The position numbers were made by a program, and so were the translations under genes. From positions 1,054,001 to 1,118,000 of the forward strand of contig JAQFVV010006341.1 of the NCBI GenBank assembly GCA_028023455.1: a stretch of DNA of 64,000 nt, in the 5' to 3' direction. Positions 11,826 through 23,691 of the stretch are shown in pieces (the first letter of the stretch is position 1; each line of letters starts with the position of its first letter). The notes below the pieces were generated by a model that saw only the letters and a list, made by a program, of their open reading frames with translations, had not been told where the DNA came from and searched no databases. The stretch comes from Epiperipatus broadwayi (Eukaryota > Onychophora > Udeonychophora > Euonychophora > Peripatidae).

Positions 11826-14451
11826 CACAGGAACATTCCACAAGCTAGCTGGCAGCTTACATCGTCTGCTAGCAAGAACCTAGGTGGCGCTGATTGCCGT
11901 AAACACATCTCGCTTATGTGTCGTCCGCTATCAGAAATTACCAAGATTCTAGCCCACTACGCGGCGCAGTTTCTCCACGTTACACATGGTAAAAACAGCA
12001 ACCTCTAAATGCCTCATTGCTAACGTTTATAAACATAGTACTTAAAACATTCAGGGCCTATAATGTACAGGGTGAATAATTTATAAAGTCATAACTATTT
12101 AAATATATGGTCAAACGTAATAATTTTACATTCTATTTCACCATTTCATGAATCGATGTATTTTTAAAGTATGACTTTGTAAAAAGCGTTCTGTTTTTTT
12201 AATTATTTACTCTAAAAGTGGGGGTTTTTTTTTTTGTAAATAAAACAAAACGTAATTTTCGGTCTGTGTTTTTTTTTTTTTAAAAAAAGCTAATTTTTTT
12301 TTTCCTACAGCAGTATATCGTTCAAAAATGTATTATTTTAAAAGATTATTGTTTGTAAAACTTTTTTTTTTACACTTTTAATTAATATTTTCAATAAATT
12401 TTAAAGTAATATAAATTATATTTCGGTTTATAGATTACTATTTCGAAAAATAATGTGTTATTTGCGTGCTGGGTATACCGTGTGCTTGTTACTCGCAAGC
12501 AATAATTCGAAGATCTGTTTATCAAAACTTCCTCTCACAATAATATTAAAGGCATAAATATTTATTGAAATTGTATTTAAAATTTTAGAATCATTTTAAT
12601 AACTAAAAATGTCATGTACTCACAAGGAAATTTCAAAGTACCGTATGAGAAAAGTAAGATATTATACAGAGTCAGAAAAAAAAAAGATTTAGAGCAAAAT
12701 ATATATACATTTAATATCTTTATTGATGGTTGGAATTTAAAAAGTTTCTTTCAAAACTGATGCTCGTGTTAGGCTTGTATACTGTTAAAATTAAAACTAT
12801 TAGTCCTCATAAATAATTTGGAAGACATTGCCTGTCAAAATTGGATGATCATTGAAAATTATATATGATCTTAATAGCCTAAAATTCAGAAGCCTGATAG
12901 TACTGTCTTTGCCAGTGCACTGTTTCTTTCTTTCATTATTGATACATAAGTAAGAACAGGTAAAACACATTTATTAAAAATCTTCCTTTACAGACATGTA
13001 GATATATTTGCTTTTAGTATCAAGTTATTTCTATTAAAAGCACTCCAACCAAGTTTAATCCTATGATTAATTTCATCCATTATGTTTCCATCTGTATTAA
13101 TAATATGACCAAGGTGTTTGTAACTGTTAACTTCTTCTAACTCATAATCAATCTTTATTTTCATATCTTGAGCAAACACATAGGTATATTTCCTTTTAGT
13201 ATCAAGTTATTTCTACCAAAAGCACTCCAACCAAGTTTAATTCTATGATTAATTTCATCCATTATGTTTCCATCTGTATTAATAATCTGACCAAAGTGTT
13301 TGTAACCATTAACTTCTTCTAACTCATAATCAATCTTTATTTTCATATCTTGAGCAAACACATAGGTATATTTCCTTTTAGTATCAAGTTATTTCTACCA
13401 AAAGCACTCCAACCAAGTTTAATTCTATGATTAATTTCATCCATTATGTTTCCATCTGTATTAATAATCTGACCAAGGTGTTTGTAACTATTAACTTCTT
13501 CTAACTCATCATAATCAATCTTTATTTTCATATCTTGAGCAAACACATAGGTATATTTCCTTTTAGTATGAAGTTATTTCTACCAAAAGCACTCCAACCA
13601 AGTTTAATTCTATGATTAATTTCATCCATTATGTTTCCATCTGTATTAATAATCTGACCAAGGTGTTTGTAACTGTTAACTTCTTCTAACTCATCATAAT
13701 CAATCTTTATTTTCATATTTTGAGCAAACACATAGGTATATTTCCTTTTAGTATCAAGTTATTTCTACCAAAAGCACTCCAACCAAGTTTAATTCTATGA
13801 TTAATTTCATCCATTATGTTTCCATCTGTATTAATAATCTGACCAAGGTGTTTGTAACTGTTAACTTCTTCTAACTCATCATAATCAATCTTTATTTTCA
13901 TATTTTGAGCAAACACATAGGTATATTTCCTTTTAGTATCAAGTTATTTCTACCAAAAGCACTCCAACCAAGTTTAATTCTATGATTAATTTCATCCATT
14001 ATGTTTCCATCTGCTTTAATAATCTGACCAAGGTGTTTGTAACTGTTAACTTCTTCTAACTCATCATAATCAATCTTTATTTTCATATTTTAAGAAAATC
14101 CATTAAACATTACTTTAGTCTTTTAACATTTATCTTTAGTCCTACTTTCATCTGATAACTCCTGCAACATTTCCTGCACCTCTGAAGCATAAGTTTCAAA
14201 AACAACTACATCATCTGCAAAATCTAAATGACTTAAATAATCTCCATTTACTTTCACTCCTTTAGCTTCCCATTTTAATCCACAAAATATTTCTTGCAGC
14301 ACTGCTGTAAAAAGTTTTGGAGATATGGAGTCACCCTATCTTACACTCTTCTCAATGTTGACTTTCCCAGTATCATTATCTAATCTAATTGTTGCTGTTG
14401 CATTTTTATAAATATTCTTTAAAATTAGACAATATCTTGGGTCTATACCTT
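11826..14451 (+). repeat. Left arm of the large inverted duplication (main part)
   Basis: Reverse complement of 20719-22533 followed by 17000-17094, apart from repeat copy number and the 3.6 kb insertion in the right arm. Much of 11826-12960 looks about 99% identical to its partner by eye. It includes non-transposon sequence with a CpG-richer patch (GGTGGCGCTG, CGCGGCGCAG) at 11880-11990, then the RTE junction at about 12950, the 185-bp array, and part of the RTE RT. Because the shared region includes the RTE/non-RTE junction, this is a segmental inverted duplication, not two independent RTE insertions. Confidence 0.85.
12983..14086 (-). repeat. 185-bp tandem array (6 units) of an RTE reverse-transcriptase fragment
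   Basis: Six head-to-tail units start at about 12983, 13166, 13348, 13533, 13718 and 13903. Each encodes on the minus strand the same piece of RT: MKIKIDYDELEEVNSYK, HLGQIINTDGNIM, DEINHRIKLGWSAFGRNN. The later units have a 185-bp period; two units lack three bases in the LEE coding area. Since 185 is not a multiple of 3, the units cannot form one continuous ORF. The standard RTE copy at 40080-40290 has one unit, so this is a local amplification. The outermost unit at 12983 is the most diverged; the four inner units are nearly identical. Confidence 0.92.
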
Positions 14452-14968
14452 GATGATCCAATGCTTTAATCACTGAAGAAAAGTTTATAGATTCAAATGC
14501 CTTTTCATAATCTACAAATCCAAAACATAATGGCAACTCATATTAATTTGTCCTTTCTATAACTTCTCTCAATACCTGGATATGATCTGTACTAAAACCA
14601 CTTTTAAATCCAGCTTGTTCTCTTGGTTGGAGGAAATCCAATGTTCTCTGTAGACAAGTTGTAACTATCTTGGTAAAAATTTTGTATGTAACTGATAAAA
14701 GGCTGATAGGTCTGTAATTTCTAATATCCTCTTTATCACCTTTTTTAAATATTAATATTAATACTGCATTCTTCCAATCATCTGGTACATCTTTATCATT
14801 TAGACATTTGGTATATAACATTGCTAAAAAAAATTCTATTTTTTCTCCTGCTTCTTTTAATATATCAATTATAATTCTACCATTACCTGGAGTCTTTTCT
14901 TTCTTCATATATTTAATTGCATGTCTCACTTCTTCATTTACAATTCTGGGTAATTCAGAAAATGTCAT
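14090..14968 (-). pseudogene. RTE reverse transcriptase, degraded
   Basis: The 5' part (14543-14968) reads [59 protein letters not shown] and REQAGFKSGFSTD. After a frame break, 14336-14536 reads FGFVDYEKAFESIN and NIYKNATATIRLDNDTGK. Further breaks precede the LDFADDVVVF region at about 14210, which is legible. The enzyme would carry out target-primed reverse transcription; this copy cannot because of multiple frame breaks and loss of its C-terminal half. Confidence 0.85.
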
Positions 14969-15430
14969 AGATATAGGATAATTCTTGATAAAAGTCTTCT
15001 GTACATTTCATGATGTCATCTCTCTTTTTAGTAATAATTCCAGCTTTTTTTTATTGCAGATTGAATTTCCTACCAATATCAAAATGTTGTTTTACACTCT
15101 TGAAACTTTCATTCCCTTCTGCTGCTTTCCTTGCTGCATCATTTTACAAAATTTGAGATATTCAATCCTTTTTAAGTATCATTTGTGTATATCTTCATAT
15201 TCCTTCTTTTCTACATAAATTCTCTAGTCTCAGTAGAAATTTTATTGATCAAGTGCCGTTGCAGTTTTTAAAAGTCTATCAGTTGTTTTCATATTAATTT
15301 CATGCAAATCTGAATCATATTCAAAATCTACTAATACTTGAAACCTATTTGTAAGTTCTATTTTAAATTGATTAGAATGTTTCTGAAAATTAGGAATATC
15401 AACTGTAAATATTGTTTTTCTTAATAATTT

Positions 15431-16150
15431 TTATCTCTCTAGTTTTGCATTAACATGTATTTTACATCTTACTAACCGATGATCACTTCCTCTGTTAAAT
15501 TTATTAAGAACATTACAATCTTGAAATATGTATTTTCTGTTAGTCAAAATATAATCCAATTCTGCTGTACTTTCATTTGGATGCTTCCATGTCCATTTCC
15601 TTTTAACATTTTTCTCAAAATAATTCATAATATAAAGTTTTCCTTTTCCTGCAAACTCCACAAGTCTCTGTCCTCTTTCATTTCTAGTACCATAACCAAA
15701 ATTACCTCCAGCACTTTCATCTTTCATTTGTTTACCAATTCTAGCATTAAAGTCTACCATAACAATTTTAAAATGTTCTCAACTTTGATCAAAAGCATTT
15801 TGTGCATCCATATAAAAATCTTCTACTACTTCATCACTTTGAGAACTTGTTGGGGCATAAACCTGAATTATCTGCATTTGGTATCTGCTATTAAGTTGTA
15901 TAACTAATCTTGCCACTCTGTCCGATACACCATCAATCTCTACAATGTTGTTCTTCCACTTTTTATTTATAATGAATACTACTCCACTTGTATTTCCAAT
16001 ATTTGTGTCTTTATAGTAGAGTACATGTTCACTTTTTAAAACAATTGTCTCTTCACCTTTTCTTCTAACTTCACAAAGTGCAATAATATCCTATTTAATA
16101 TAAGACAGTTTTTCTTCTAACTCTTGCAATCTTCCTTCACTTGAAAGTGA
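15431..16150 (-). pseudogene. RTE apurinic-type endonuclease, degraded
   Basis: The 109 open codons at 15431-15760 include DFNARIG, GYGTRNERGQRLVEFAGKG, KWTWKHP, AELDYILTNR and the terminal GSDHRLVR motif of EEP endonucleases. Upstream on the minus strand a broken frame gives CEVRRKGEE (catalytic Glu region) and IQVYAPTSSQSDE. Stops near 15770 and 16090 break it. Sequence between 15218 and 15430 corresponds to the EN-RT linker. Confidence 0.8.
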
Positions 16151-16999
16151 TATGCAGTTGTAAGTATCTAAATAAAAAAGACATCATCAAATGGCAGCCT
16201 GTGTCCACAATCAGGGGATTCTGAGCACCCTCTGCCTTCGGCCACCAACTGCTGCCTTGGTTGGTGACTTTAGTCTCCTGGGAATAAGGGCCATGATTTA
16301 TTTTTGTCATAATTGTATATATATTGGAAAAATATTTATCATTTACACAAGCATTCATTCTGCCTTATCAGGCAACTGAGAAGAAAGTCCATGATGTTTC
16401 TTGATCTTAAACTCAGAAGTAAAAATCCAATAACCTCGTCGTGCTAGCTAATGTGTTGGTGAGCAGCCCATCCATGTTTATATACTATATGAATAATCAC
16501 ATAGTAATAACAGCTGCAATGACAAGAACGTATGGAGTGGACATTAAGAATTTGCCTTGATCAGTTTCTTTAAGGCCTCCAAGAGGAATCAAAGGGTTTC
16601 CTTTCAATTAATAGGATGACAAGAAATTTGTAACCTCCTGAGTGAAGACAATTTCTTGCATTAAATCAAATCTTAATGATTAATCAAAGTAAATTATAGT
16701 TTATTAGTTGATATTGTGAAATTGGTAAATATTTAAGTGTCTCTGTTGGGTGATATATATTAAAATTTGTCTATTTAGAAATTCATTTATAGATTCATTA
16801 AACCACCTAACTACTCACAAACATTATATTAGAAAATCTGTAGAGATTCTAACCAGTAAATAAATTCAAGTATATTTATTATCTCCTTTAAGTTTGCCAC
16901 TGTTTTCTGTTTGATCACAACCCCATAAGTTAATAATTGTTGAAATCTACAGGAAAATGCTATAATACATCATAATGACAATTCTAGAGATATCATTCA
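16151..16999. other. Spacer between the arms of the inverted duplication
   Basis: The first 300 bases may be the 5' end or 5' UTR of the minus-strand RTE. They include a less AT-rich patch (about 16190-16290) with open frames on both strands and no recognised product. The remainder is AT-rich. From about 16900 weak resemblance to the RTE YEKAF region may begin, but only 17000 onward is clear. Confidence 0.45.
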
Positions 17000-17094
17000 G
17001 GTATAGATCCAAGATATTGTCATATTTTAAAGAATATTTATAAAAATGCAACAGCAACAATTATATTAGATAATGATACTGGTAAAGTCAACAT
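17000..17094 (+). mobile_element. RTE fragment, 5' piece of the right-arm copy
   Basis: Plus-strand RT sequence matching the reverse complement of 14370-14451 (the region encoding GIDPRYC..ILKNIYKNATATI and DNDTGK). It stops at TAAAGTCAACAT (17083-17094), and the same 12 bases recur at 20719-20730, where the RTE resumes. The two pieces are one copy split by an insertion. Confidence 0.85.
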
Positions 17095-20000
17095 ATTAAA
17101 GTAATTTCCTTGAATTATTAAATTGAAAACATTTTTATAAAGCATGTTTATATATATTATTTGAAGTATATTTCTAATATTTAATGTAATGGGTGCTTTA
17201 TAATTAACAATTTTATAATTAATAAATATAAGAAGTAATTTTCTTTTGAGTGGTATGTTAAAGAATTATTTCTTTTTTCCTAATATGAAAGATACTTTCT
17301 ATATCTTTTTTCATATCATTAATTTGAATTATTTGAAAGTAAGACAAAAGAGTTACTAATGAATAATATTTTTACCTAATTTTTCATATTGTTAGGTCCA
17401 ACTCTAAATATTATCTTAAATATCATAAGAATTAAGAGGTTATTAAATGTTTAGGTATTTAGCTTTTATTGGTACACAATTAGATATGAATGAAATTAGA
17501 GTTTTATTTTGTATATTATTATCTTTAAAATGAATCACAAATTATGCTTCCCCCTTCCCTAATGCAATTTGAGAATGTTTGTAATTTTTATTTTTATGAG
17601 ATTAGTCAAATAATTTAAATATTTAGGTTCAAGAATACAAAAATTGGATAATTACAATAGTTGTAGGCTACATAATTGCCCAGTCACAAAATTAAGGTGT
17701 AGCTGCAGTACAAGTTATAAATGAAATTCTATGGAGAAGTCCAAAGATACTAAACCATTTTAATAGTACTTTATAGTAAAAACAATTACTGTGCACATTG
17801 GATTTCTGACATTCAATGCTCATATCTTAATTAAAAACAATTAGGTAACAAATAATTTTTAAAAATTTTCAGGAGAAAAAAAGAAAACAGACAAAGAAAA
17901 TCTTTGACCATTGATCATTTTTTATTAATCTGAGCTAGGATGAAATAGTGAATGCCCATGCCTTATTCACTCCAATTTTATTTAAGTATAAATTTGGTCA
18001 CTTAACTACTGGAGGCATTCAATCAAGAGCACGATGTGCAGTGCTAAATATTCTAGAAATTAATGTTTGTGTGTGTGTTGGTGGAGGGAGAATCAATGGT
18101 CTGGCATTCGGTCAACTCAAATACAATTACTAGCTTTTTAATAACAGTAATTCTAATATACATCATTAGACCTGAAATTATCTTGACTGCTATAAAACAG
18201 ACTTATCTTCTGATAGATTTTCATCTCACCCAAAGCAATGTCATTCTGATTGTAATGCTTTGCATAAGTCTCATTTACTAAGTCAAAGACTTATGATTTG
18301 GAGGTGAATAACACAGGTGATGAATGAACATATAAAAATTTTGCAGTTTTAATTTTAATAAAGAACAACTATTGATAAGCAAATATTCTATAAAAACAAA
18401 AATAAATGAATTTAGGAAAAGTTACCGATTTTAGCTTTTTCAGAATTTCAAAATATGATATACGTGTATAAACAACATCCCATTAATAGTTAAATCCCCC
18501 AGCCAGATAGTTGATTAATAAAACCTCAAAATATCTAGTCAACATACCATTGCAGTCAAATTCCTTACTACAATAGGTGTTTCAATTCAAATAAGTCTTT
18601 AGACTATTCTGGAGATACAAAAACAGTCCCAAGCATTATACATATTGACTTGAAAACAGGAAATGTTTATCTGAAAATTTGTGATGATAGAGATTTTACC
18701 TATAATTATATATTGAACTATTTCCATCATCTGTTATTAATTATGAAATATTTTTAAAAGATATCAAACTTTATTTAAACTTTTAAATACATTCAACTGT
18801 TAGCAAAGCATACAGATTAATTTATTACAACATTTTGAGTGCTGTTTTTTTTCTCATCTCTTCTTCAAATGTTGCTGGCCTTACCAGTGACAGTACTAGC
18901 ATGGAAATTGAACCTTCGATTTTTAGTTTTGTGAATGCTTGCTCTTACTAATTAGGCTATTCTGAAAAATCAAGTCACTAGAAATTTTATATATTTATCT
19001 ATGAAGATTCTCTTGGTTTCTCCAGTTTTTTTAAGGGCAAGGTTAATGAGTAGTTTTGAAATATTATGAATTATTTACATTAGACTGATTTATAAAGTTA
19101 TCTACTATAAATGTGAATGGTTTATACAAATTTTACTTTTTACTTTCTGCCCGTTATTTTTCTTGTCCAATGTATTTTAGATGCATTTGGTTTTTCTTTT
19201 TAATCATTACATTTTGCTCTTTTAATTACGTATTTTGAAATGAGTCAGATGATTTCAGCCATATATGTTCTTCCATATTCACATGGTATTTCATAGATGC
19301 AGTTTTTGTGTTTCAATATTTGCAGTTTGTGTTTTATAGAAGTTAGACTTTTTCATAGGGCACTTATGACTTTGGAAAGGAATCTTAATATACTGATCAC
19401 AGATTTTCTTTAGTTTAACTGCAATTACTAATATCGATGGATACGCTTTAATACCTATAATTGTTTTTTCTTATGGTGTTTCTTTTAGTTGGCTATTTCA
19501 TAATGATAGCTGATGGATAAGTATTTTTCATGAGAGTTTATGCTATATTATTTTTCTTTTTCCAAGTTATCGGTTTCTGAATAAGAATTTTTATTCCGAT
19601 TAGCGTGTGTGAGTTTTCTGTTGATTGTAATTTTGATTTTGCTATGAGGGAATCTTGTCAAAAGAAAATTAAGAACTGTAGTGTCTGTTCTTGTTTTAAT
19701 TCTATTGTGAATTTAATTAAAAGAACATAATTATTGATAGTATCCAGAATGTTTGTAGTAATGCTTTACCATATGGTCATAGAAAAGCCAGACTTTAATT
19801 GTAGATAGAATTTTATTTATGGTTGTAGTTTCAAGTTCTTCCATGTAAATATTGCTGATCAGAGATAGCAATAAGGAATCAAAAAGCATCTTTTGATTTT
19901 GTTGGAAGAATTCTATAGTATATAATAATAGTATGTTGTGCAGAATGTTAAGTGTAATTAAACTATCAATTGGAAGAATTATTCTGTTTTGTACACTACT

Positions 20001-20718
20001 ATTGTTATTTAATCTTTTTTTTACATTAGATAATGCTTCATCACAGAGTACTTTTGTGATTAAGTTTTTCATATCAAAATTTACCAATATGTCAGCTCTT
20101 TCACTTTTCATGTTGATTAATTCTACAATTTTCTTAGAATCTCTAACACAGAACTGTCTCTTGTATGCCAAAGGACTAAGAACATTAGAATTTTTGATAT
20201 AGTGAGTTTTCAAAATTAACAATAGATCTTAATGGAACCTGGCCTTTATTGATTTTAGATGACCATAAAGATGTGGAATTTTTGCCAAAATATGTCAATC
20301 TAATTTTTTCTGAATCATTGAAATAGCTGTGATCAGGGATGCTTTCTGAATAATATTTACAGTTGTGATTCATAGCTAGTATGGGACTTTTAGTCTGTTG
20401 GGAGAAGCTTTTATTGTATCATAATTACTATTATCTATATACAAATGTTACATTGCTCTTGCTAGCAGGAAGAATGCTTATAGATTTGTCTAGTTTAAGA
20501 TTTAATAGATTTTTCTCTCAACATAAGTGATATTAGATTTGTATTGTTGGTGTCTCATTTTCCAGCGTAATTTTGCTTTCTCTTAACAAAGTCTCACTTG
20601 CAGTCTAAATAATTCTGTCTGGGAATGAATTAGAGGATTTAGTTATAAGCTTTTAGAAGCTGATTGGAAAACTCTTATGAAATCTTTATCAGTAAATTTA
20701 TTTTTTAACAAAGATTAT
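17095..20718 (-). mobile_element. 3.6 kb insertion in the right arm, carrying a decayed Penelope-like element
   Basis: Flanked by the 12-bp direct repeat TAAAGTCAACAT (17083-17094 and 20719-20730). The right part (about 18640-20718) is a decayed minus-strand PLE whose 5' truncation coincides with the right edge of the insertion, so PLE retrotransposition probably made the duplication. The left part (17095-18640) is AT-rich, with no recognised protein. It may be a further PLE unit decayed beyond recognition, a later insertion, or transduced DNA. The 61-72 codon frames near 18000-18280 look like chance. Confidence 0.7.
18640..20718 (-). pseudogene. Penelope-like element, decayed copy
   Basis: Read on the minus strand it follows the intact PLE at 34992-37421 piece by piece. 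Recognisable parts are LSPLAYKRQFCVRDSKKIVEL, ADILVNFDMKNLITKVLCDE (motif A region) and SNIYMEELETT (after motif B). The C-terminal GIY-YIG area survives near 19260-19330 (rc of ATGTTCTTCCATATTCACATGG). The 3' UTR still shows the hairpin region (18826-18872) and the tRNA-like region near 18950. There are many stops and frameshifts, and the 5' end is truncated at 20718. It is much older than the cluster at 30-38 kb. Confidence 0.85.
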
Positions 20719-20730
20719 TAAAGTCAACAT

Positions 20731-21412
20731 TGAGAAGGGTATGTAAGACAAGGTGACTCCATATCTCCAAAACTTTTTATAGCAGTGCTGCAAGAAATAT
20801 TTTGTGATTAAAATGGGAAGCTAAACGAGTGAAAGTAAATGGAGATTATTTAAGTCATTTAGATTTTGCAGATGATGTAGTTGTTTTTCCAACTTTTGCT
20901 TCAGAGCTGCAGGAAATGTTGCAGGAGTTATCAGATGAAAGTAGGACTAAAGATAAATAAATGTTAAAAGACTAAAGTAATATTTAATGGATTTTCTCAA
21001 AATATGAAAATAAAGATTGATTATGATGAGTTAGAAGAAGTTAACAGTTACAAACACCTTGGTCAGATTATTAATACAGATGGAAACATAATGGATGAAA
21101 TTAATCATAGAATTAAACTTGGTTGGAGTGCTTTTGGTAGAAATAACTTGATACTAAAAGGAAATATACCTATGTGTTTGCTCAAGATATGAAAATAAAG
21201 ATTGATTATGATGAGTTAGAAGAAGTTAACAGTTACAAACTGTTAACGTCATATTATTAATACAGATGGAAACAGAATGGATGAAATTAATCATAGGATT
21301 AAACTTGGTTGGAGGGCTTTTAATAGAAATAACTTGATACTAAAAGCAAATATATCTATGTGTCTGTAAAGGAAGATTTTTAATAAATGTGTTTTACCTG
21401 TTCTTACGTATG
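20731..21412 (+). pseudogene. RTE RT fragment, 3' piece of the right-arm copy
   Basis: Continues the RTE from 17094. It has the GDSISPKLF, LDFADDVVVF and ELQEMLQELS coding regions with frame breaks. It ends in the thumb at about 21412 exactly where the left-arm copy ends, fused to the same unrelated sequence. Not functional. Confidence 0.85.
21004..21370 (+). repeat. 185-bp repeat, two units
   Basis: Two tandem units of the array seen six-fold at 12983-14086. The second unit carries a small rearrangement: ACAGTTACAAACTGTTAACG replaces the usual sequence after the SYK codons. The two arms therefore differ in copy number (2 versus 6). Confidence 0.9.
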
Positions 21413-22678
21413 TATCAATAATGAAAGAAAGAAACAGTGCACTGGCAAAGACAGTACTATAAGGCTTCTGAATTTTAGGCTATTAAGATCATATATAATT
21501 TTCAATGATCATCCAATTTTGACAGGCAATGTCTTCCAAATTATTTATGAGGACTAATAGTTTTAATTTTAACAGTATACAAGCCTAACACGAGCATCAG
21601 TTTTGAAAGAAACTTTTTAAATTCCAACCATCAATAAAGATATTAAATGTATATATATTTTGCTCTAAATCTTTTTTTTTTTTCTGACTCTGTATAATAT
21701 CTTACTTTTCTCATACGGTACTTTGAAATTTCCTTGTGAGTACATGACATTTTTAGTTATTAAAATGATTCTAAAATTTTAAATACAATTTCAATAAATA
21801 TTTATGCCTTTAATATTATTGTGAGAGGAAGTTTTGATAAACAGATCTTCGAATTATTGCTTGTGAGTAACAAGCACACGGTATACCCAGCACGCAAATA
21901 ACACATTATTTTTCGAAATAGTAATCTATAAACCGAAATATAATTTATATTACTTTAAAATTTATTGAAAATATTAATTAAAAGTGTAAAAAAAAAAGTT
22001 TTACAAACAATAATCTTTTAAAATAATACATTTTTGAACGATATACTGCTGTAGGAAAAAAAAAATTAGCTTTTTTTAAAAAAAAAAAAACACAGACCGA
22101 AAATTACGTTTTGTTTTATTTACAAAAAAAAAAACCCCCACTTTTAGAGTAAATAATTAAAAAAACAGATCGCTTTTTACAAAGTCATACTTTAAAAATA
22201 CATCGATTCAAGAAATGGTGAAATAGAATGTAAAATTATTACGTTTGACCGTATATTTAAATAGTTATGACTTTATAAATTATTCACCCTGTACATTATA
22301 GGCCCTGAATGTTTTAAGTACTATGTTTATAAACATTAGCAATGAGGCATTTAGAGGTTGCTGTTTTTACCGTGTGTAACGTGGAGAAACAGCGCCGCGT
22401 AGTGGGCTAGAATCTTGGTAGTTTCTGATAGCAGACGACACATGTGCGAGATGTGTTTACGGCAATCAGCGCCACCTAGGTTCTTGCTAGCAGATGATGT
22501 AAGCTGCGGCTAGTTTGTGGAATGTTCCTGTGTGTACGCATGGTGAACAGCGCCACCTAGCGGCAGGAAAAAGCGTCATCTGCTTTGGAGGCCCCTACCC
22601 TGTATGTTCTGTGTGAAAACACAGAAACAGCGCTCTAGCGGCCACATAGCAGGTAAAGTTAAAGTACCAAAACCAAAA

Positions 22679-23320
22679 AATAACTTCTGTCTCTAACTTT
22701 TATAAAGTATTTCTCAACAAATACACCTCACCCCAAAATAAAATAAGATGAAAACTTTTGACTTTTTCAAGTTTCGTTTTTTTTTTTGTTAAAAATACGC
22801 CCACTTTTTTTTTTTTTGGTCTATAAGGCGATTTTTTTTATTTATTTGTATACCGCTAATATACTAAAACTTATTTTTAAAACCAATTTGTTATCTTTTT
22901 TAAAAAAATAAAAACAAACAAAAAATAACTCTGGTGTCTATCTTTTGTCTCAGTCAAGACAAAGTATTTCTCAACCCACTCCCTCCCTCCCAAAAACAAA
23001 TTAGAATAAGATCAAAACTTTTGACTTTTTCAACTTTTGTTGTCTTTTTTTTCATAAGACGGCGACTATGGCTTTATTTCTATTACGCGATGTCTATTTT
23101 GCCATTTTTTTTAAAAAAACCTTTTCCTATTAATTACATTTTTTGATCCTTTCAACACACCAGCACACAAAAAAATTACAATAACATCAGAACTTCAGAC
23201 TTTTACACGTTTCATTTTATTTTTTTCAGATTTAAAATATGGCGAATTTTTTTTTTTTTTTTGGCTGTATGGTGATTTTAATTACTCGATTTCTATTTTG
23301 CCCTTACTATTATCAGAAGA
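22679..23320 (+). repeat. Diverged tandem repeat, about three units of 180-245 bases
   Basis: Recurrent order: AATAACT, AAAGTATTTCTCAAC, a C-rich stretch, AAAACTTTTGACTTTTTCAA, poly-T, GGC.TATGG.GAT and CTATTTTGCC. Unit starts are near 22679 and 22924; a shorter unit follows from about 23130. A related unit lies at 8345-8526. Short open frames inside are low-complexity and not considered real. It lies between the inverted duplication and the right hAT-like end. Confidence 0.6.
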
Positions 23321-23619
23321 CAACCTTCATATATATAAATTCATCTTGTATATTTAACATTAAATACAGATATTACATTTGTCATGTAATTACACTACCT
23401 GTGATATTTCTCAACATTTAAGTAAATAACATTTTATTCTTGCATGTTTTAACAATGAAATATTAAACGTAGAAATGCAAGCAATTGATGAGAATGATTG
23501 TTATTGTACTGTTATCTGTAGCAGTATGACTGCGCAACTCGAGAAAGAGTGTTCAGCATGTGAAGGTAAGCAATTATGCTCATCTAAGGCTAAGCAGGTT
23601 ACATCTTTAAGAAAATTTA

Positions 23620-23691
23620 TCTGTAAACTTCTGCCAGTCCGTGAAATTTTATCCTTATTTTTGCCGGTCCGCAGATGTGAAAAGACCACTG
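23620..23691 (-). repeat. Right hAT-like terminal region
   Basis: The outermost bases read inward on the minus strand are CAGTGGTCTTTTCACATCTG followed by CGGACCGGC, with a second GGACTGGCAGAAG about 40 bases further in. It ends at the base before the second CTATACAC. An open frame of 80 codons across 23475-23717 runs through this terminus into flanking DNA, so it is not taken as a gene. Confidence 0.6.

Larger units (their letters stand above)
12950..16150 (-). mobile_element. Decayed RTE-clade LINE copy (minus strand)
   Basis: Read on the minus strand from 16150 down to 12950: APE-type endonuclease, linker, RT, the 185-bp array and a truncation in the thumb region at about 12955. There it fuses to unrelated sequence instead of continuing to the usual VLTYGSETW region. 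RTE assignment is from protein resemblance: GTRNERGQRLVEFA, ELDYILTNR and GSDHRLVR in EN, then KTPGN, NYRPISLLS, FGFVDYEKAF and the YKHLGQ motif. It contains frameshifts and stops throughout, so it is dead. The inner part (up to 14451) lies in the left arm of the inverted duplication. Confidence 0.85.
20719..22665 (-). repeat. Right arm of the large inverted duplication
   Basis: Reverse complement of 8528-8599 plus 11826-14360. It contains, in plus orientation, RTE RT sequence (20731-20990), two 185-bp units, the same RTE/non-RTE junction at about 21412, and about 1.1 kb of shared non-coding sequence to 22533. Then come 62 bases absent from the left arm (22534-22595, including CAGCGCCACCTAGCGGCAGG) and the outer segment 22596-22665. 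It is shorter than the left arm mainly because it has two rather than six 185-bp units. Confidence 0.85.

Noticed and set aside
12983-14086. CRISPR-like array
   Set aside because: Units are contiguous 185-bp copies of a reverse-transcriptase fragment with no distinct spacers, in an animal genome.
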